The notes under the pieces: generated by a model
Database searches by the model: none
Told to the model about the DNA's origin: nothing
The model's input: the letters and a program-made list of their open reading frames with translations, nothing else
NCBI GenBank assembly: GCA_938074445.1
Contig: CALJEK010000016.1
Location: forward strand, 1-64,000
Direction of reading: 5' to 3'
DNA: 64,000 nucleotides
Source: Candidatus Kryptoniota bacterium
GTDB lineage: Bacteria; Bacteroidota; Ignavibacteria; Kryptoniales; Kryptoniaceae
Part shown: positions 27,886 to 38,212 of the stretch, one piece after another
Layout of the letters: each line of letters opens with the position of its first letter
Numbering within the stretch: position 1 is the first letter of the stretch
Program-made: the position numbers and the translations under genes

Positions 27886-29863
27886 CTTGACCGTCGGCTT
27901 TCTTTTGTGATGGTGGCAGTTCTTCTCCTTTTATGACCTTATCTATTTCATCTCCAGTTAAAGTTTCTCTTTCAAGGAGCGCGTTTGCGAGCCGATGGAG
28001 TGCATCTATATTGTCTGTTAAAATTTTTTCCGCTCTTTCCATACAGCTCGTGATAATTTTTTTAACTTCTTCATCAATCAAAACGGCGGTTTGATCGCTA
28101 TAATTTTGATGTCTTGTTATTTCTTTGCCGAGAAAGATTTCTTCTTCTTTTTTCCCATATGTTAAAGGTCCGAGGCGTTCGCTCATTCCCCATTCACATA
28201 CCATTTTTCTGGCAATCGTTGTTGCTTTTTCGAGGTCATCAGCAGCACCTGTTGTGAAGGTATTGAAAATAATTTTCTCAGCTGCTCTTCCACCAAGCGC
28301 ATAGGTTATCAGCGCTTCGAGGTATTCTTTTGGATAGATGTGTCTTTCATCTATCGGGAGGTAGGTTGTAACGCCAAGCGCTCTGCCACGAGGAATTATC
28401 GTAACTTTGTGAACTGGGTCAGCTTCAGGTATCATTTTCGCAACGAGGACGTGTCCAGACTCGTGGTATGCTATTATTCTTTTTTCACGGTCAGATATTG
28501 CGGTGTTTTTTCTTTGAATCCCCATCATTACTTTATCTTTAGCTTCTTCAAAGTCTTGCATTGTGACAAGGTCGTGATTTTTCCTTGCAGCGAGCAATGC
28601 AGCTTCGTTCACAAGGTTTGCAAGATCAGCACCAGAAAACCCCGGAGTTGATTTCGCTATAACTTCAAGATCAACGTTTGGATCAAGTGGCAATCTGCGG
28701 GTGTGAACTTTTAGAATTTCAAGTCTTCCTTTTACATCTGGTCTATCGACGACAATTTGTCTATCAAATCGTCCGGGTCTTAAAAGTGCGGGATCAAGTA
28801 TATCGGGTCTATTTGTTGCAGCGATTACAATTATTCCACTGTTTTCCTCAAATCCATCCATTTCAACGAGAAGTTGATTTAAGGTTTGCTCTCTTTCATC
28901 GTGTCCTCCACCGAGCCCTGCACCTCTATGTCTTCCAACAGCATCAATTTCATCTATAAAAACGATGCAAGGTGCTAATTTTTTAGCTTGATCGAAAAGG
29001 TCTCTTACTCTGCTTGCTCCAACGCCGACAAACATTTCAACAAATTCAGCACCGCTTATTGAAAGGAATGGGACACCTGCCTCTCCAGCAACCGCTTTTG
29101 CAAGAAGTGTTTTCCCAGTGCCTGGAGGTCCAAGCAATAGAACACCTTTCGGTATTCTAGCCCCAAGCCGTTTAAACTTTGCCGGGTCTTTTAGGAATTC
29201 AATTATTTCTTTTAATTCTTCCTTCGCCTCGTCAACCCCTGCAACATCATTGAAAGTAACTTTAGGTATATTATTTGTCACAATTCGAGCTCTGCTCTTC
29301 CCAAATGTAAAAATATTTTTCGTTGTGGTTCCTTGCATTCGCCTCATTATTAATAACCAAATGAAAATCAGTAGAACCCAGGGGATTATGCTTAAGAGAG
29401 CGTTTAACCATTGATCGCTTTCTTTTACAAAGTTAAACTTAATTCCCCTTCGCGTCCATTCTTCTATAACCCTTGAATCTGAGGCATTGGGTAGAAACAC
29501 AACAAATCTATCACTTCTAACTTTTTTCCCGTCTACTGTTATCATTTCTTCAGGTTCTTTAAGGACGCCATGAAAATCGAAGTTGTTTACATCGGTTTTC
29601 TTTACAATTGCCTCTTTGATTTTTCCAGCTTTTAAAAATTGCTGGTATTGGTCAAATGTAATTTCATATTCAAGTTTTTGACTTCCTCTGAACCAAATCA
29701 TAAGTGCGAAAACTGCCGAAATAATTATCAGCCAGCTTAAAATGACCCTTGTCACTTTTCCCCAGTTGAAGTCATCGTTATTGTTGTCAAATTGAGGTTT
29801 TCTCATCTTTCTATCGCTTTTACTGAATCTATTATCACTTGAATTTAAGAATTTTGTAAACAT
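27839..29863 (-). CDS. ftsH: ATP-dependent zinc metalloprotease FtsH
   Basis: Membrane AAA+ protease that degrades membrane and regulatory proteins. The 674-residue protein has two membrane segments (about 38-57 and 156-174) around a periplasmic domain, Walker A GPPGTGKT (245-252), Walker B VFIDEIDA (301-308), the pore motif FVG (278-280), the second region of homology with arginine fingers ([19 protein letters not shown]) and the zinc site HESGH (467-471). AAGGAGG at 29879-29873 lies nine bases before the ATG, one of the strongest ribosome sites in the window. Order tilS-hpt-ftsH matches the conserved arrangement in Bacillus and many other bacteria. Confidence 0.97.
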   Translation of the reverse strand: MFTKFLNSSDNRFSKSDRKMRKPQFDNNNDDFNWGKVTRVILSWLIIISAVFALMIWFRGSQKLEYEITFDQYQQFLKAGKIKEAIVKKTDVNNFDFHGVLKEPEEMITVDGKKVRSDRFVVFLPNASDSRVIEEWTRRGIKFNFVKESDQWLNALLSIIPWVLLIFIWLLIMRRMQGTTTKNIFTFGKSRARIVTNNIPKVTFNDVAGVDEAKEELKEIIEFLKDPAKFKRLGARIPKGVLLLGPPGTGKTLLAKAVAGEAGVPFLSISGAEFVEMFVGVGASRVRDLFDQAKKLAPCIVFIDEIDAVGRHRGAGLGGGHDEREQTLNQLLVEMDGFEENSGIIVIAATNRPDILDPALLRPGRFDRQIVVDRPDVKGRLEILKVHTRRLPLDPNVDLEVIAKSTPGFSGADLANLVNEAALLAARKNHDLVTMQDFEEAKDKVMMGIQRKNTAISDREKRIIAYHESGHVLVAKMIPEADPVHKVTIIPRGRALGVTTYLPIDERHIYPKEYLEALITYALGGRAAEKIIFNTFTTGAADDLEKATTIARKMVCEWGMSERLGPLTYGKKEEEIFLGKEITRHQNYSDQTAVLIDEEVKKIITSCMERAEKILTDNIDALHRLANALLERETLTGDEIDKVIKGEELPPSQKKADGQDETISRVSSTPESKD

Positions 29864-29888
29864 TTTTCAAAACCTCCTTGTTGATTTA

Positions 29889-30437
29889 TTATTGTGCGTC
29901 AATTACATAAATTGCTTTTAAATTTCGTCCTTTTTGGGCATAATCAAGACCGTAACCGATAACAAATTCGTCGCCTATCTCAAAGCCAATATAATCAATT
30001 TTGAAATCAACCTGAACTCTGTTCTTTTTATATAACAAAGTAACTATGCTTAAAGATTTCGGGTTTTTGAGCATGATTAAGTTTCTTATAAATTTTATTG
30101 AAAGCCCCGAGTCAATCACATCTTCAACCACGATTATATCTCTTCCCGTCACCTGACAATCAAGGTCTTTGAGGAGCTTTACATGTCCTGATGAAATTTT
30201 TTCGTCCCCATAGCTTGAAAGTTTGAGGAAGTCGATCTCACAATCAATTTTAACTTCGCGAATCAGATCGGCAAAAAATATAACTGAACCATTTAGAACG
30301 CCAACGAAAATTGGCACACATCCCTTGAAGTCCTCGCTTATTTGTTCTCCAAGTTCTTTTACTCTCTTTTTTATATCTTGTTCTGGAATTAAAATTTTAA
30401 ATTTTTCACCGTTGATGTAAACTATATCGCTACTCAT
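29889..30437 (-). CDS. hpt: hypoxanthine phosphoribosyltransferase
   Basis: Purine salvage enzyme converting hypoxanthine or guanine plus PRPP into IMP or GMP. The 182-residue protein holds the PRPP loop VVEDVIDSG (103-111), the pyrophosphate loop GVLNGSVIFFADL and the flexible-loop SSYGDEKISSG; the base-binding end has DYIGFEIGDEFVIGYGLDY. It overlaps tilS by eight bases and lies 25 bases ahead of ftsH, so it sits in the middle of the conserved tilS-hpt-ftsH operon. Confidence 0.96.
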   Translation of the reverse strand: MSSDIVYINGEKFKILIPEQDIKKRVKELGEQISEDFKGCVPIFVGVLNGSVIFFADLIREVKIDCEIDFLKLSSYGDEKISSGHVKLLKDLDCQVTGRDIIVVEDVIDSGLSIKFIRNLIMLKNPKSLSIVTLLYKKNRVQVDFKIDYIGFEIGDEFVIGYGLDYAQKGRNLKAIYVIDAQ

Positions 30438-31830
30438 TGCCTTGTTGGGTTAGTTTTGGGTAAAATTCTATTTTAAGAATTTTACGTGTCGAGTCGGTTA
30501 TTTTAAACCTATCGTCGAGGCGCAGTCCGCAAACCCATACAATTTTCCCTTCTGATTCAAGTACTAAAACTTTTCTTTTATCATAAACAGGTATCTTGAT
30601 ATCGATGAGAAAGTCGCTAATTTTTTTCTTTCCTTTCATACCAAGCGGAATGAACCAATCACCAGGTTGCCAATTTCTTAAGATAAGCTCATCCGCTATT
30701 AGTTCTGCGTCAATATATTCAACTCGTGGATCGTTGTTAAATTGGACATTTTCTCTTTTAACAAATTCGGACGATAATACAAAGAAATCAGTTTCATATT
30801 TTTCACCTGGGTGAATATAGGCAAATACTTCTGTTCCCTCGAGCTCAGGTTTTCGCAGAAAGACGAGATGTTGTCTATCTCTATATACAAATAAATCCTT
30901 CGAGAGCATCACGGAACTACCTGGGGTTGAATCAATTAAATTAAGCACGGAAATAACTCTGGGGAAGTCAACCTTTTCATTAAAGAATGTTTCTATTATT
31001 GAAATTATAACGCTTTCCTGAATGAAAAAAAGATAACTTTTTAATCGCTGTATGTCAATCAAAATTTTCCCGGGGCTTTCTTCAATTGAAACGAACTTTA
31101 TAATTTTTGATACTTCAAAGCGTATAAATTCAGCGAGTTCAGAAAAAATTTGAGAAGATCGATTAAGCGTTTCAATTATGCCTGGGTTTATATTTTCGCT
31201 TATAAGCGGTAAAAGTTTAAGCCGTATATAGTTTCGGCGATATGTTGTTTTAAAGTTTGATGAATCGATTCTATATGGGAGTCCTTTTTCAGATGCGTAT
31301 TCTTCTATTTCTTCTCTTGTTGCAAACAAAAGTGGTCTTATGATATTCCCTCGTTTAATTTGAATTCCGGCAAGTCCGTTTATCCCGGAACCGCGGAAAA
31401 GGTTAAGTAAGATTGTTTCGGCATTGTCGTTTGCGTTGTGAGCTGTTGCAATTTTATCAAATCCTTTGATCAATCTTAAGGTTTCGAAAAAATTATATCT
31501 TAATTCCCGTGCGCCCTCTTGAATTGAAATTTTTTTCTTTTTGCAATATTCTTTCGTGTCCTCACTTCTTACATAGCATTCAATACCAAGTTTAGATGTA
31601 AGTTCTCTAACGAATTTTTCGTCCTCATCGGATTCCTCACCTCTCAATTTATGGTTGAAATGTGCAGCTATGAGTTCAATTTTAAGCTGAGTTTTTAATT
31701 CGTTTAAAACATCAAGGAGGACTGTGGAGTCGACCCCACCACTTACTGCAACAATAATTTTATCCCCGGATGTTATAAGTTTATTTTTTTGTATGAACTC
31801 ACGAAAGCGGTTTAAAAAATCTTTCACCAT
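30430..31830 (-). CDS. tilS: tRNA(Ile)-lysidine synthetase
   Basis: N-type ATP pyrophosphatase that converts C34 of the CAU-anticodon tRNA-Ile into lysidine so it reads AUA. The P-loop SGGVDS is at 30-35; AAHFNHKLRG, GIECYVRSED and TAHNANDNAETILLNLFRGSG are the family signatures; the C-terminal TilS domain includes LRNWQPGDWFIPLGMKG. Length (466) is that of the long, two-C-domain form. It is the first gene of the minus-strand operon and lies 73 bases downstream of tRNA-Met, separated from it by a hairpin terminator. Confidence 0.95.
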   Translation of the reverse strand: MVKDFLNRFREFIQKNKLITSGDKIIVAVSGGVDSTVLLDVLNELKTQLKIELIAAHFNHKLRGEESDEDEKFVRELTSKLGIECYVRSEDTKEYCKKKKISIQEGARELRYNFFETLRLIKGFDKIATAHNANDNAETILLNLFRGSGINGLAGIQIKRGNIIRPLLFATREEIEEYASEKGLPYRIDSSNFKTTYRRNYIRLKLLPLISENINPGIIETLNRSSQIFSELAEFIRFEVSKIIKFVSIEESPGKILIDIQRLKSYLFFIQESVIISIIETFFNEKVDFPRVISVLNLIDSTPGSSVMLSKDLFVYRDRQHLVFLRKPELEGTEVFAYIHPGEKYETDFFVLSSEFVKRENVQFNNDPRVEYIDAELIADELILRNWQPGDWFIPLGMKGKKKISDFLIDIKIPVYDKRKVLVLESEGKIVWVCGLRLDDRFKITDSTRKILKIEFYPKLTQQGNE

Positions 31831-31845
31831 ATCGTAGGTTTTCTC

Positions 31846-31876
31846 TTTATATATAAAAAACCTTTCAGTCAGCTGG
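31846..31876 (-). promoter_or_regulatory. weak candidate promoter for tilS, embedded in the terminator
   Basis: Read on the minus strand, CTGACT is followed after 17 bases by TATAAA, about 20 bases upstream of the tilS start codon. The -35 half lies within the terminator hairpin arm and loop. Matches are moderate and it may be coincidence; the alternative is read-through from the tRNA-Met promoter. Confidence 0.2.
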
Positions 31877-31890
31877 ACTGAAAGGTTTTT
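31855..31890. terminator. bidirectional terminator between tRNA-Met and tilS
   Basis: AAAAACCTTTCAGTC (31856-31870) and GACTGAAAGGTTTTT (31876-31890) form a perfect 15-bp inverted repeat with a five-base loop, A-rich on the left and T-rich on the right, so either strand gives a hairpin plus T-tract. It most likely ends minus-strand transcription of tRNA-Met, which finishes 14 bases away. Confidence 0.8.
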
Positions 31891-31903
31891 GTTTTAAAAT
31901 TTG

Positions 31904-31976
31904 TAGCGGGTGAGGGACTCGAACCCCCGACACGCGGATTATGATTCCGCTGCTCTACCACCTGAGCTAACCCGCC
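31904..31976 (-). tRNA. tRNA-Met, elongator type (anticodon CAT)
   Basis: On the minus strand: acceptor GGCGGGT (31976-31970) pairs with ACCCGCT through a G1-U72 wobble, discriminator A73; D arm GCTC/GAGC; anticodon stem GCGGA/TCCGC with loop ATCATAA (anticodon at 31943-31941); T loop TTCGAGT. No CCA encoded. A CAU anticodon could mean initiator, elongator or lysidine-modified Ile; there are not three GC pairs at the base of the anticodon stem in initiator style, and G1-U72/A73 matches the Bacillus elongator tRNA-Met, so elongator is favoured. The neighbouring tilS gene makes the Ile option worth testing. Confidence 0.85.
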
Positions 31977-31994
31977 ACAGGTAATTTCACCTAT

Positions 31995-32023
31995 AAAATA
32001 AGAATTTGGAGCAAAAAAATCAA
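31995..32023 (-). promoter_or_regulatory. promoter of tRNA-Met
   Basis: Minus strand TTGATT (32023-32018), 17 bases, then TATTTT (32000-31995); expected start of transcription near 31988, about 12 bases before the tRNA. The -35 box is identical to that of the divergent tRNA-Lys promoter. Confidence 0.45.
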
Positions 32024-32068
32024 GTTGAGCATATAGTTTATTTTAATTGCTTTTAGATTTAGGCGAAT

Positions 32069-32097
32069 TTGATTTTATTAAGAAAATTTTTTATATT
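32069..32097 (+). promoter_or_regulatory. promoter of tRNA-Lys
   Basis: TTGATT (32069-32074), 17 bases, TATATT (32092-32097), with transcription expected near 32104, eighteen bases before the tRNA. The same two hexamers with the same spacing occur at 52194-52222. Confidence 0.6.
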
Positions 32098-32121
32098 TAA
32101 AACCGCCTCATTAGAGTTAGT

Positions 32122-32195
32122 GCACCACTAGCTCAACATGGTAGAGCAGCGGACTCTTAATCCGTTGGTTCGGGGTTCGAGTCCCCGGTGGTGCA
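32122..32195 (+). tRNA. tRNA-Lys (anticodon CTT)
   Basis: Acceptor GCACCAC (32122-32128) pairs with GTGGTGC (32188-32194), discriminator A; D arm GCTC/GAGC; anticodon stem GCGGA/TCCGT with loop CTCTTAA (anticodon CTT at 32156-32158); T stem CGGGG/CCCCG with loop TTCGAGT. No CCA encoded. It lies 85 bases upstream of rpsL on the same strand, with no hairpin between. Confidence 0.95.
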
Positions 32196-32219
32196 CGCGG
32201 TATATTTTTTTGTTTGAAT

Positions 32220-32248
32220 TTGTTAAAATTGATTTTTTTCAGTAAATT
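32220..32248 (+). promoter_or_regulatory. candidate promoter of the ribosomal super-operon
   Basis: TTGTTA (32220-32225), 17 bases, TAAATT (32243-32248), each four of six matches, 33 bases before the rpsL start. As there is no terminator after tRNA-Lys, read-through from the stronger tRNA-Lys promoter could also feed the operon. Confidence 0.35.
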
Positions 32249-32280
32249 AAAAACTTGTAAAAATAAATGAGGATTCGGTT

Positions 32281-32658
32281 TTGCCGACGATCAACCAATT
32301 AATTCGGTACGGCAGAGAGAAAGTTAAATGGAAAAGTAAATCTCCGGCTTTACAAGGATGCCCTCAGAAAAGAGGAGTTTGTGTCAGAGTTTATACGACA
32401 ACGCCTAAGAAGCCAAATTCGGCACTGAGAAAAGTTGCAAAAGTTAGGCTTACTAATGGTATTGAGGTTATAGCTTATATTCCTGGAGAGGGTCACAATC
32501 TTCAGGAGCACTCTATAGTTTTGGTACGCGGTGGTAGAGTTAAGGATTTGCCAGGCGTTAGGTATCACATAATTCGTGGTGCTTTAGATACAGCTGGGGT
32601 TGAAGGCAGGAAGCAAGGTCGTTCAAAATATGGTGCAAAGAAACCAAAGGGACAATAA
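32281..32658 (+). CDS. rpsL: 30S ribosomal protein S12
   Basis: Decoding-centre protein of the small subunit, 125 residues. The N-terminus [13 protein letters not shown] and the conserved [20 protein letters not shown] and [13 protein letters not shown] segments are unmistakable; the streptomycin-site lysines in PKKPN and GRVKDLPG are the wild-type residues. The start is TTG: the only nearby ATG (32268) is out of frame. First gene of the str part of the super-operon. Confidence 0.98.
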   Translation: MPTINQLIRYGREKVKWKSKSPALQGCPQKRGVCVRVYTTTPKKPNSALRKVAKVRLTNGIEVIAYIPGEGHNLQEHSIVLVRGGRVKDLPGVRYHIIRGALDTAGVEGRKQGRSKYGAKKPKGQ

Positions 32659-32673
32659 AATTAATTTAGGTTT

Positions 32674-33141
32674 ATGAGAAGAAGAAGAGCTGAGCCGAGA
32701 CAAATAGCCCCTGATCCGAAGTATAATGATGTGCTTGTTGCTAAGTTGATCAATAAAGTTATGAAAGATGGGAAGAAAAGCATAGCGCAAAAAATTGTGT
32801 ACAACGCGTTTGAGATAATAAGAAAAAAAACGGGGCAGGATCCACTTGAGGTTTTTAAAAAGGCAGTTGAGAATGTCAAGCCAATCCTTGAGGTGAGACC
32901 TAGGAGAGTTGGTGGGGCAACATACCAGGTTCCAATTGAGGTTAGACCTGAAAGAAGTATTTCGCTTGCTTTGAGGTGGATTGTTCAATACGCGCGCGAA
33001 AGGAAAGGAAAGCCGATGATGTTTAGGCTTGCTGAGGAGTTAATGGCTGCTGCGAGAAATGAGGGATTGGCTGTGAAGAAGCGCGAGGATACACATAAAA
33101 TGGCCGAGGCAAACAAAGCTTTTGCTCATTTTAGGTGGTAG
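32674..33141 (+). CDS. rpsG: 30S ribosomal protein S7
   Basis: Head-domain assembly protein that binds the 3' domain of 16S rRNA, 155 residues (usual length). It starts [19 protein letters not shown] and has [17 protein letters not shown] and the C-terminal [20 protein letters not shown]. It follows rpsL by 15 bases and precedes fusA by 49, the classical str order. Confidence 0.98.
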   Translation: MRRRRAEPRQIAPDPKYNDVLVAKLINKVMKDGKKSIAQKIVYNAFEIIRKKTGQDPLEVFKKAVENVKPILEVRPRRVGGATYQVPIEVRPERSISLALRWIVQYARERKGKPMMFRLAEELMAAARNEGLAVKKREDTHKMAEANKAFAHFRW

Positions 33142-33190
33142 TATAAAAGTTTTTTGAAAACAAAATTTCAGGAGCGATAAAATTAAAAAG

Positions 33191-35293
33191 ATGAGGGAGT
33201 ATCCTTTAGAGAAAACGCGCAATATTGGAATAATGGCGCATATAGATGCAGGAAAAACAACTACGACCGAAAGAATTCTTTATTACACAGGTAGGATCCA
33301 TAGAATGGGTGAAGTGCATGAAGGTTCTGCTACGATGGACTTCTTACCTCAGGAGAGAGAGCGTGGTATAACAATCACCAGTGCTGCAACGACATGTTTT
33401 TGGAGGGGACATAGAATTAACATCATTGATACCCCGGGACATGTTGATTTTACAGTTGAGGTAGAAAGGTCATTGCGTGTTCTTGATGGGGCAATTGCAT
33501 TGTTTTGTGCTGTTGGTGGTGTTGAACCTCAGTCAGAGACGGTATGGAGGCAAGCGAATAAGTATCGTGTTCCAAGAATTGCGTTTGTTAATAAAATGGA
33601 TAGGGTTGGGGCTGATTTCTTTAATGTTGTTAATATGATCCGCGAACGTCTCGGGGCTAATCCGGTGCCAATACAGTTACCTATGGGACAAGGCGAGTTG
33701 TTTACGGGTATAATTGATCTTATAAAAATGAAAGCTGTTGTTTATAAAGAGGAAACGCTCGGTGCCACATGGGAGGAGTTTGAGATCCCGAGAGAGTTGG
33801 TAGATATGGCCGTTGAATATAGAACGAAGATGCTTGAAGCTGTTTCTGAATTCGATGATACCTTGCTTATTAAATATCTTGATGGAGAGGAGATAGGTGA
33901 AGATGAAATTAAATTAGCGATAAGAAAGGCAACCCTTGAGTTTAAGATAGTTCCTGTGCTTTGTGGTTCTGCTTTTAAGAACAAAGGGATTCAGCGTCTT
34001 CTTGATGCTGTTGTTGATTATTTGCCATCGCCCCTTGATATAAACAATGGTCAAATTGTGGGGCATCGCCCGTTTAAGGATGATAGGGTTATAAGATTGG
34101 TTTCTGATGATGAAAAATTTACAGCTCTTGCGTTTAAGATAATGACAGATCCATATGTTGGGAAGTTAACATTTATAAGGGTTTATTCTGGAACTTTAAA
34201 GGCTGGGTCGTACGTGTATAATTCAACTCAAGGTAAGAAGGAAAGGGTTGGCAGAATTTTAAGAATGCATGCAAATCATCGCGAAGATGTCGAAGAAGCT
34301 TACGCTGGCGATATTGTTGCTCTCGTCGGGTTAAAGTTTACAAAAACTGGGGATACGCTTTGCTCCGAAGATGATCCAATATTGCTTGAAAAAATGGATT
34401 TTCCTGAACCTGTTATATCTGTTGCAATTGAACCAAAGACAAAAGCAGATCAAGATAAACTTGGTGAAGCCCTTTCAAAATTAATGGATGAAGATCCAAC
34501 GTTTAGAGTAACGGTCGATGAGGAAACAGGTCAAACTTTAATAAGTGGAATGGGTGAATTGCATCTTGAGATAATTGTAGATAGGTTAAAACGTGAGTTC
34601 AGAGTTGAAGCTAATGTCGGAAAACCGCAAGTTGCTTATAAGGAGACCATAAAAAGGAAAGCAAGAGCTGAAGGTAAATTTATTCGTCAGACTGGTGGAC
34701 GTGGTCAATATGGACATGTTTGGATTGAGATTGAGCCAAATCGTGGTAAGGGCTATGAGTTCATAGATGCAATAGTTGGCGGGGTTGTGCCGAAGGAGTT
34801 TATCCCTGCTGTTGACCAAGGGATAAGGGAAGCAATGCAGAATGGTATAATTGCGGGTTATCCTGTTGTTGATGTTAAAGTTACGCTTTTTGATGGTTCT
34901 TATCATGAAGTTGATTCGTCTGATCTTGCTTTTAAGATTGCTGCTTCAATCGCTTTCAAAGAAGCGGTAAAACAGGCAGAACCAGTTCTTCTTGAACCAA
35001 TTATGGAAATTGAGATTATCACTCCTGATGAATATCTTGGTGATGTGATTGGGGATTTAAATTCAAGGCGTGGAAAGATTGAGGGGATTAATATGAGAAA
35101 AGATGGTCAAGTTGTAAAGGCGCTTGTTCCACTTGCCGAAATGTTTGGTTACGCGACGAGATTAAGGTCGATTACTCAAGGAAGAGCTATTTATACGATG
35201 CAATTCCATCATTATGAAGAAGTTCCGCGGCAAATTGCCGATATAATTGTTGAAAAAGTCAAGGGTAAAACAAAAGAAACATTAAATGTTTAA
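33191..35293 (+). CDS. fusA: translation elongation factor G
   Basis: GTPase that drives tRNA-mRNA translocation and, with RRF, ribosome recycling. The 700-residue protein has G1 AHIDAGKT (16-23), switch [14 protein letters not shown], domain II and the domain IV tip [17 protein letters not shown], then domain V with [10 protein letters not shown]-like [14 protein letters not shown]. Length and domain order are standard. It lies between rpsG and tuf. Confidence 0.98.
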   Translation: MREYPLEKTRNIGIMAHIDAGKTTTTERILYYTGRIHRMGEVHEGSATMDFLPQERERGITITSAATTCFWRGHRINIIDTPGHVDFTVEVERSLRVLDGAIALFCAVGGVEPQSETVWRQANKYRVPRIAFVNKMDRVGADFFNVVNMIRERLGANPVPIQLPMGQGELFTGIIDLIKMKAVVYKEETLGATWEEFEIPRELVDMAVEYRTKMLEAVSEFDDTLLIKYLDGEEIGEDEIKLAIRKATLEFKIVPVLCGSAFKNKGIQRLLDAVVDYLPSPLDINNGQIVGHRPFKDDRVIRLVSDDEKFTALAFKIMTDPYVGKLTFIRVYSGTLKAGSYVYNSTQGKKERVGRILRMHANHREDVEEAYAGDIVALVGLKFTKTGDTLCSEDDPILLEKMDFPEPVISVAIEPKTKADQDKLGEALSKLMDEDPTFRVTVDEETGQTLISGMGELHLEIIVDRLKREFRVEANVGKPQVAYKETIKRKARAEGKFIRQTGGRGQYGHVWIEIEPNRGKGYEFIDAIVGGVVPKEFIPAVDQGIREAMQNGIIAGYPVVDVKVTLFDGSYHEVDSSDLAFKIAASIAFKEAVKQAEPVLLEPIMEIEIITPDEYLGDVIGDLNSRRGKIEGINMRKDGQVVKALVPLAEMFGYATRLRSITQGRAIYTMQFHHYEEVPRQIADIIVEKVKGKTKETLNV

Positions 35294-35317
35294 AAACTAA
35301 AAATCGAGGTGAAAAAC

Positions 35318-36529
35318 ATGGCGAAGGAGAAATTTGTAAGAGACAAACCCCATGTTAATGTTGGAACAATTGGTCATATCGATCACGGAAAAACGACATT
35401 AACAGCAGCGATAACTTACGCGCTTGCAAAGAAAGGGCTTGCTCAACCAAGACCATTTGAGTCAATTGATAATGCTCCAGAGGAAAGAGCGCGTGGTATT
35501 ACGATTGCCGTTTCCCATGTTGAGTATTCAACGGAAAAGAGGCATTATGCTCACGTCGATTGCCCGGGACATGCTGACTATATAAAGAACATGATTACGG
35601 GTGCTGCGCAGATGGACGGGGCGATCCTCGTTGTCGCCGCGAACGACGGAGTTATGCCTCAAACAAGAGAGCATGTGCTTCTCGCAAGGCAAGTTAATGT
35701 TCCATATATTGTTGTTTTTATGAACAAGGTTGATATGGTTGATGACCCGGAGCTTTTAGACCTTGTTGAGCTTGAAGTTAGAGACTTGTTGAAGAAATAT
35801 GATTTTCCCGGCGATGAGGTCCCCGTTGTAAGAGGCAGTGCCTTGAAAGCGCTTGAGGCAGGAATGAAGCCAGAAACGCCCGTTGATCATCCAGATTTAC
35901 AACCGATTTATCAATTGCTCGATGCGATTGATAATTACATACCATTGCCACAGCGCGACATAGACAAGCCATTCCTTATGCCCGTTGAGGATGTTTTCTC
36001 TATTACTGGTCGTGGAACCGTTGGTACAGGGCGTGTTGAAAGAGGTAGGGTAAGGCTTGGCGATGAAGTTGAGATCGTCGGGCTTGGTCAACATAAGAAA
36101 ACAGTTGTAACAGGTATTGAAATGTTCCGCAAGGAGCTTGACGAGGCTATAGCTGGAGATAATGTTGGATTGCTCCTGCGCGGTGTCGAGAAGGATGAAC
36201 TTGAGCGCGGTATGGTTATAGCAGCTGTTGGAACAATTACACCGCATACAAAATTTGAAGCTGAGGTTTATATTCTTTCAAAGGAGGAAGGTGGTCGTCA
36301 TACTCCGTTCTACAAAGGTTACAGACCGCAGTTCTATTTTAGAACAACCGATGTTACCGGGACGATAATTGGATTGCCAGAAGGGCAGGAAATGGTTATG
36401 CCCGGTGATAACGTAAGGTTGACAATTGAGTTGATTGCTCCTGTCGCTATGGAGGAAGGGTTAAGGTTTGCTATTCGTGAAGGTGGTAAAACGGTCGGTG
36501 CAGGAGTAGTTACCAAAATACTTGAATAA
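35318..36529 (+). CDS. tuf: translation elongation factor Tu
   Basis: GTPase that delivers aminoacyl-tRNA to the ribosome; 403 residues. P-loop GHIDHGKT (19-26), switch [14 protein letters not shown], and the domain II/III motifs [11 protein letters not shown] and [10 protein letters not shown] are intact. ATG 35318 with GAGGTG seven bases upstream is chosen over an in-frame start three codons earlier at 35309. The region around 35560-35700 uses more C/G-ending codons than its neighbours, as expected of a very highly expressed gene. Only one tuf is present in the window. Confidence 0.98.
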   Translation: MAKEKFVRDKPHVNVGTIGHIDHGKTTLTAAITYALAKKGLAQPRPFESIDNAPEERARGITIAVSHVEYSTEKRHYAHVDCPGHADYIKNMITGAAQMDGAILVVAANDGVMPQTREHVLLARQVNVPYIVVFMNKVDMVDDPELLDLVELEVRDLLKKYDFPGDEVPVVRGSALKALEAGMKPETPVDHPDLQPIYQLLDAIDNYIPLPQRDIDKPFLMPVEDVFSITGRGTVGTGRVERGRVRLGDEVEIVGLGQHKKTVVTGIEMFRKELDEAIAGDNVGLLLRGVEKDELERGMVIAAVGTITPHTKFEAEVYILSKEEGGRHTPFYKGYRPQFYFRTTDVTGTIIGLPEGQEMVMPGDNVRLTIELIAPVAMEEGLRFAIREGGKTVGAGVVTKILE

Positions 36530-36546
36530 AATAAGTTCTTCTTAAA

Positions 36547-36858
36547 ATGGCACAGCAAAAAAGAATCAGGATTAAATTAAAATCTTACGATTATCGTTTA
36601 ATTGATAAGTCGGCTGATAAAATTGTAAGAGCCTTAAAGCAGACGGGTGCTGTTATTTCAGGGCCGATACCCCTGCCGACAAAGCGCTCGGTTTTCACTG
36701 TTTTAAGATCGCCGCATGTTGATAAGAAGTCGCGTGAGCAGTTTGAGATAAGAACGCATAAGAGGTTGATTGATATTTTAAGTTGGAATGCTAAAACTAT
36801 GGATGTTTTGACGAAAATTGATCTGCCGGCAGGGGTAGAGGTAGAAATTAAGACATAA
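36547..36858 (+). CDS. rpsJ: 30S ribosomal protein S10
   Basis: Small-subunit head protein, also the NusE transcription antitermination factor; 103 residues. Motifs: [18 protein letters not shown] at the start, GPIPLPTKR, and [16 protein letters not shown]. It begins the S10 part of the super-operon, 17 bases after tuf, with no visible promoter of its own. Confidence 0.98.
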   Translation: MAQQKRIRIKLKSYDYRLIDKSADKIVRALKQTGAVISGPIPLPTKRSVFTVLRSPHVDKKSREQFEIRTHKRLIDILSWNAKTMDVLTKIDLPAGVEVEIKT

Positions 36859-36880
36859 AAATTTAAATTAGCTTTGGGCA

Positions 36881-37507
36881 ATGGTTGGATTGATAGGTAA
36901 AAAACTGGGTATGACAACAATTTTCGGTGAAAATGGAGTAGCGATACCTTGCACTGTCCTTGAAGTAGGACCTTGTTATGTTGTGCAGGTGAAGACCAAA
37001 GAAAAGGATGGATATGAGGCGCTTCAACTTGGATTTGGAACGGCAAAGGAAAAGAGAACTCCGAAACCATTGCAAGGTCATTTTAAAAAAGCGAATGCTC
37101 CATTTTTAAGGGTACTCAAAGAGTTCAAAGGTTTTGACATAAGCAAATATAAACCTGGTGATCAAATAAGGGTTGAAGATATTTTTTCTGTTGGTGACCT
37201 TGTTAAAGTGACGGGAAGATCGAAGGGTAAAGGATTTCAAGGGGTTGTGAAAAGGCATGGTTTTGGTGGAGGTCCAAAGACGCACGGTCAAAGTGATAGA
37301 CACAGAGCTCCTGGTTCGGTTGGTTCGAGTTCTTTCCCATCGCATACATTTAAAGGGCAAAGGATGGCTGGACATATGGGAGATGAACAAGTTACGGTGA
37401 GGAATCTTGAGGTTGTTGAGGTAATCCCTGAGGCTAATTTACTTGTTGTTAAAGGTTCGGTTCCTGGGGCAAAAAATAGTTATGTGCAGGTGATGAAATT
37501 GAGTTGA
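36881..37507 (+). CDS. rplC: 50S ribosomal protein L3
   Basis: Large-subunit protein whose loop reaches the peptidyl transferase centre; 208 residues. Start [13 protein letters not shown]; loop region [20 protein letters not shown]; then [16 protein letters not shown]. The Gln in THGQSD is the residue methylated by PrmB in other bacteria. A 62-base gap to rplD holds no structure I can name. Confidence 0.98.
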   Translation: MVGLIGKKLGMTTIFGENGVAIPCTVLEVGPCYVVQVKTKEKDGYEALQLGFGTAKEKRTPKPLQGHFKKANAPFLRVLKEFKGFDISKYKPGDQIRVEDIFSVGDLVKVTGRSKGKGFQGVVKRHGFGGGPKTHGQSDRHRAPGSVGSSSFPSHTFKGQRMAGHMGDEQVTVRNLEVVEVIPEANLLVVKGSVPGAKNSYVQVMKLS

Positions 37508-37569
37508 GATGCCTTTGGATGGAAGATTTTATAAATTGTGAATCCAAAAAATTAACTGGAATTTGAGGA

Positions 37570-38199
37570 ATGAAGCTTGAGGTTTATAAAATAGACGGGA
37601 CTAAATCGGGCGAATACGTTGAATTAAGACCCGATATTTTTGAGATCAAGCCAAATGATCATGCGATTTATTTAGCTGTTAAGGCGTATCTTGCTAATCA
37701 AAGGCAGGGAACGCATAAAACGAAGACGCGAGGAGAGGTCAGAGGTGGAGGTAGAAAGCCTTGGCCACAGAAACACACTGGAAGGGCGCGAGCTGGTTCG
37801 ATTAGATCGCCACTTTGGGTTGGAGGTGGTACTGTGTTTGGTCCTGTCCCAAGGGATTACAGTCTTGATTTACCGAAGAAAGTTAAACAACTTGCGAGAA
37901 AATCTGCGTTGTCTTATAAAGCAAAAGACGAGCAAATAATTGTTGTAGAAGATTTTACTTTTGAGGAGCCGAAGACAAAAAAGATGGTTGAGATTTTGAA
38001 GGCTTTTAATCTTTTGAATAAGAAAGTTTTGCTTTTAACGCCGAATACGGATTTGAATGTTTATAAGTCTGGAAGAAACATACCTGGGCTTAACATTCTT
38101 GAGGCTTATAAGGCGTCAACTTATGATATTTTAAATAATCAGGCGATTTTAATTCAAAAAAGCGCAGTTGAAGTCCTGCAAAATACTTTCACAGAATGA
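37570..38199 (+). CDS. rplD: 50S ribosomal protein L4
   Basis: Early assembly protein lining the exit tunnel, and in enterobacteria an autoregulator of the S10 operon; 209 residues. The tunnel loop contains GGGRKPWPQKHTGRARAGS and the following SPLWVGGGTVFGP is characteristic. Nothing resembling the E. coli S10 leader is visible upstream of rpsJ, so autoregulation here is not supported. Confidence 0.97.
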   Translation: MKLEVYKIDGTKSGEYVELRPDIFEIKPNDHAIYLAVKAYLANQRQGTHKTKTRGEVRGGGRKPWPQKHTGRARAGSIRSPLWVGGGTVFGPVPRDYSLDLPKKVKQLARKSALSYKAKDEQIIVVEDFTFEEPKTKKMVEILKAFNLLNKKVLLLTPNTDLNVYKSGRNIPGLNILEAYKASTYDILNNQAILIQKSAVEVLQNTFTE

Positions 38200-38212
38200 A
38201 AATTAAGGTTTT

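Noticed and set aside
28340-28959. Plus-strand open frames opposite ftsH
   Set aside because: They are mirror frames of a strongly conserved gene, with no ribosome site or recognisable protein content.
31904-31976. Reading the CAU tRNA as lysidine-modified tRNA-Ile
   Set aside because: G1-U72 with A73 and the overall stem sequences match elongator tRNA-Met better; kept only as a follow-up idea because of tilS.
36591-37390. Minus-strand frames opposite rpsJ/rplC of up to 159 codons
   Set aside because: Antisense shadows of conserved ribosomal genes; low-complexity Ser/Phe/Leu-rich products typical of reverse-frame artefacts.
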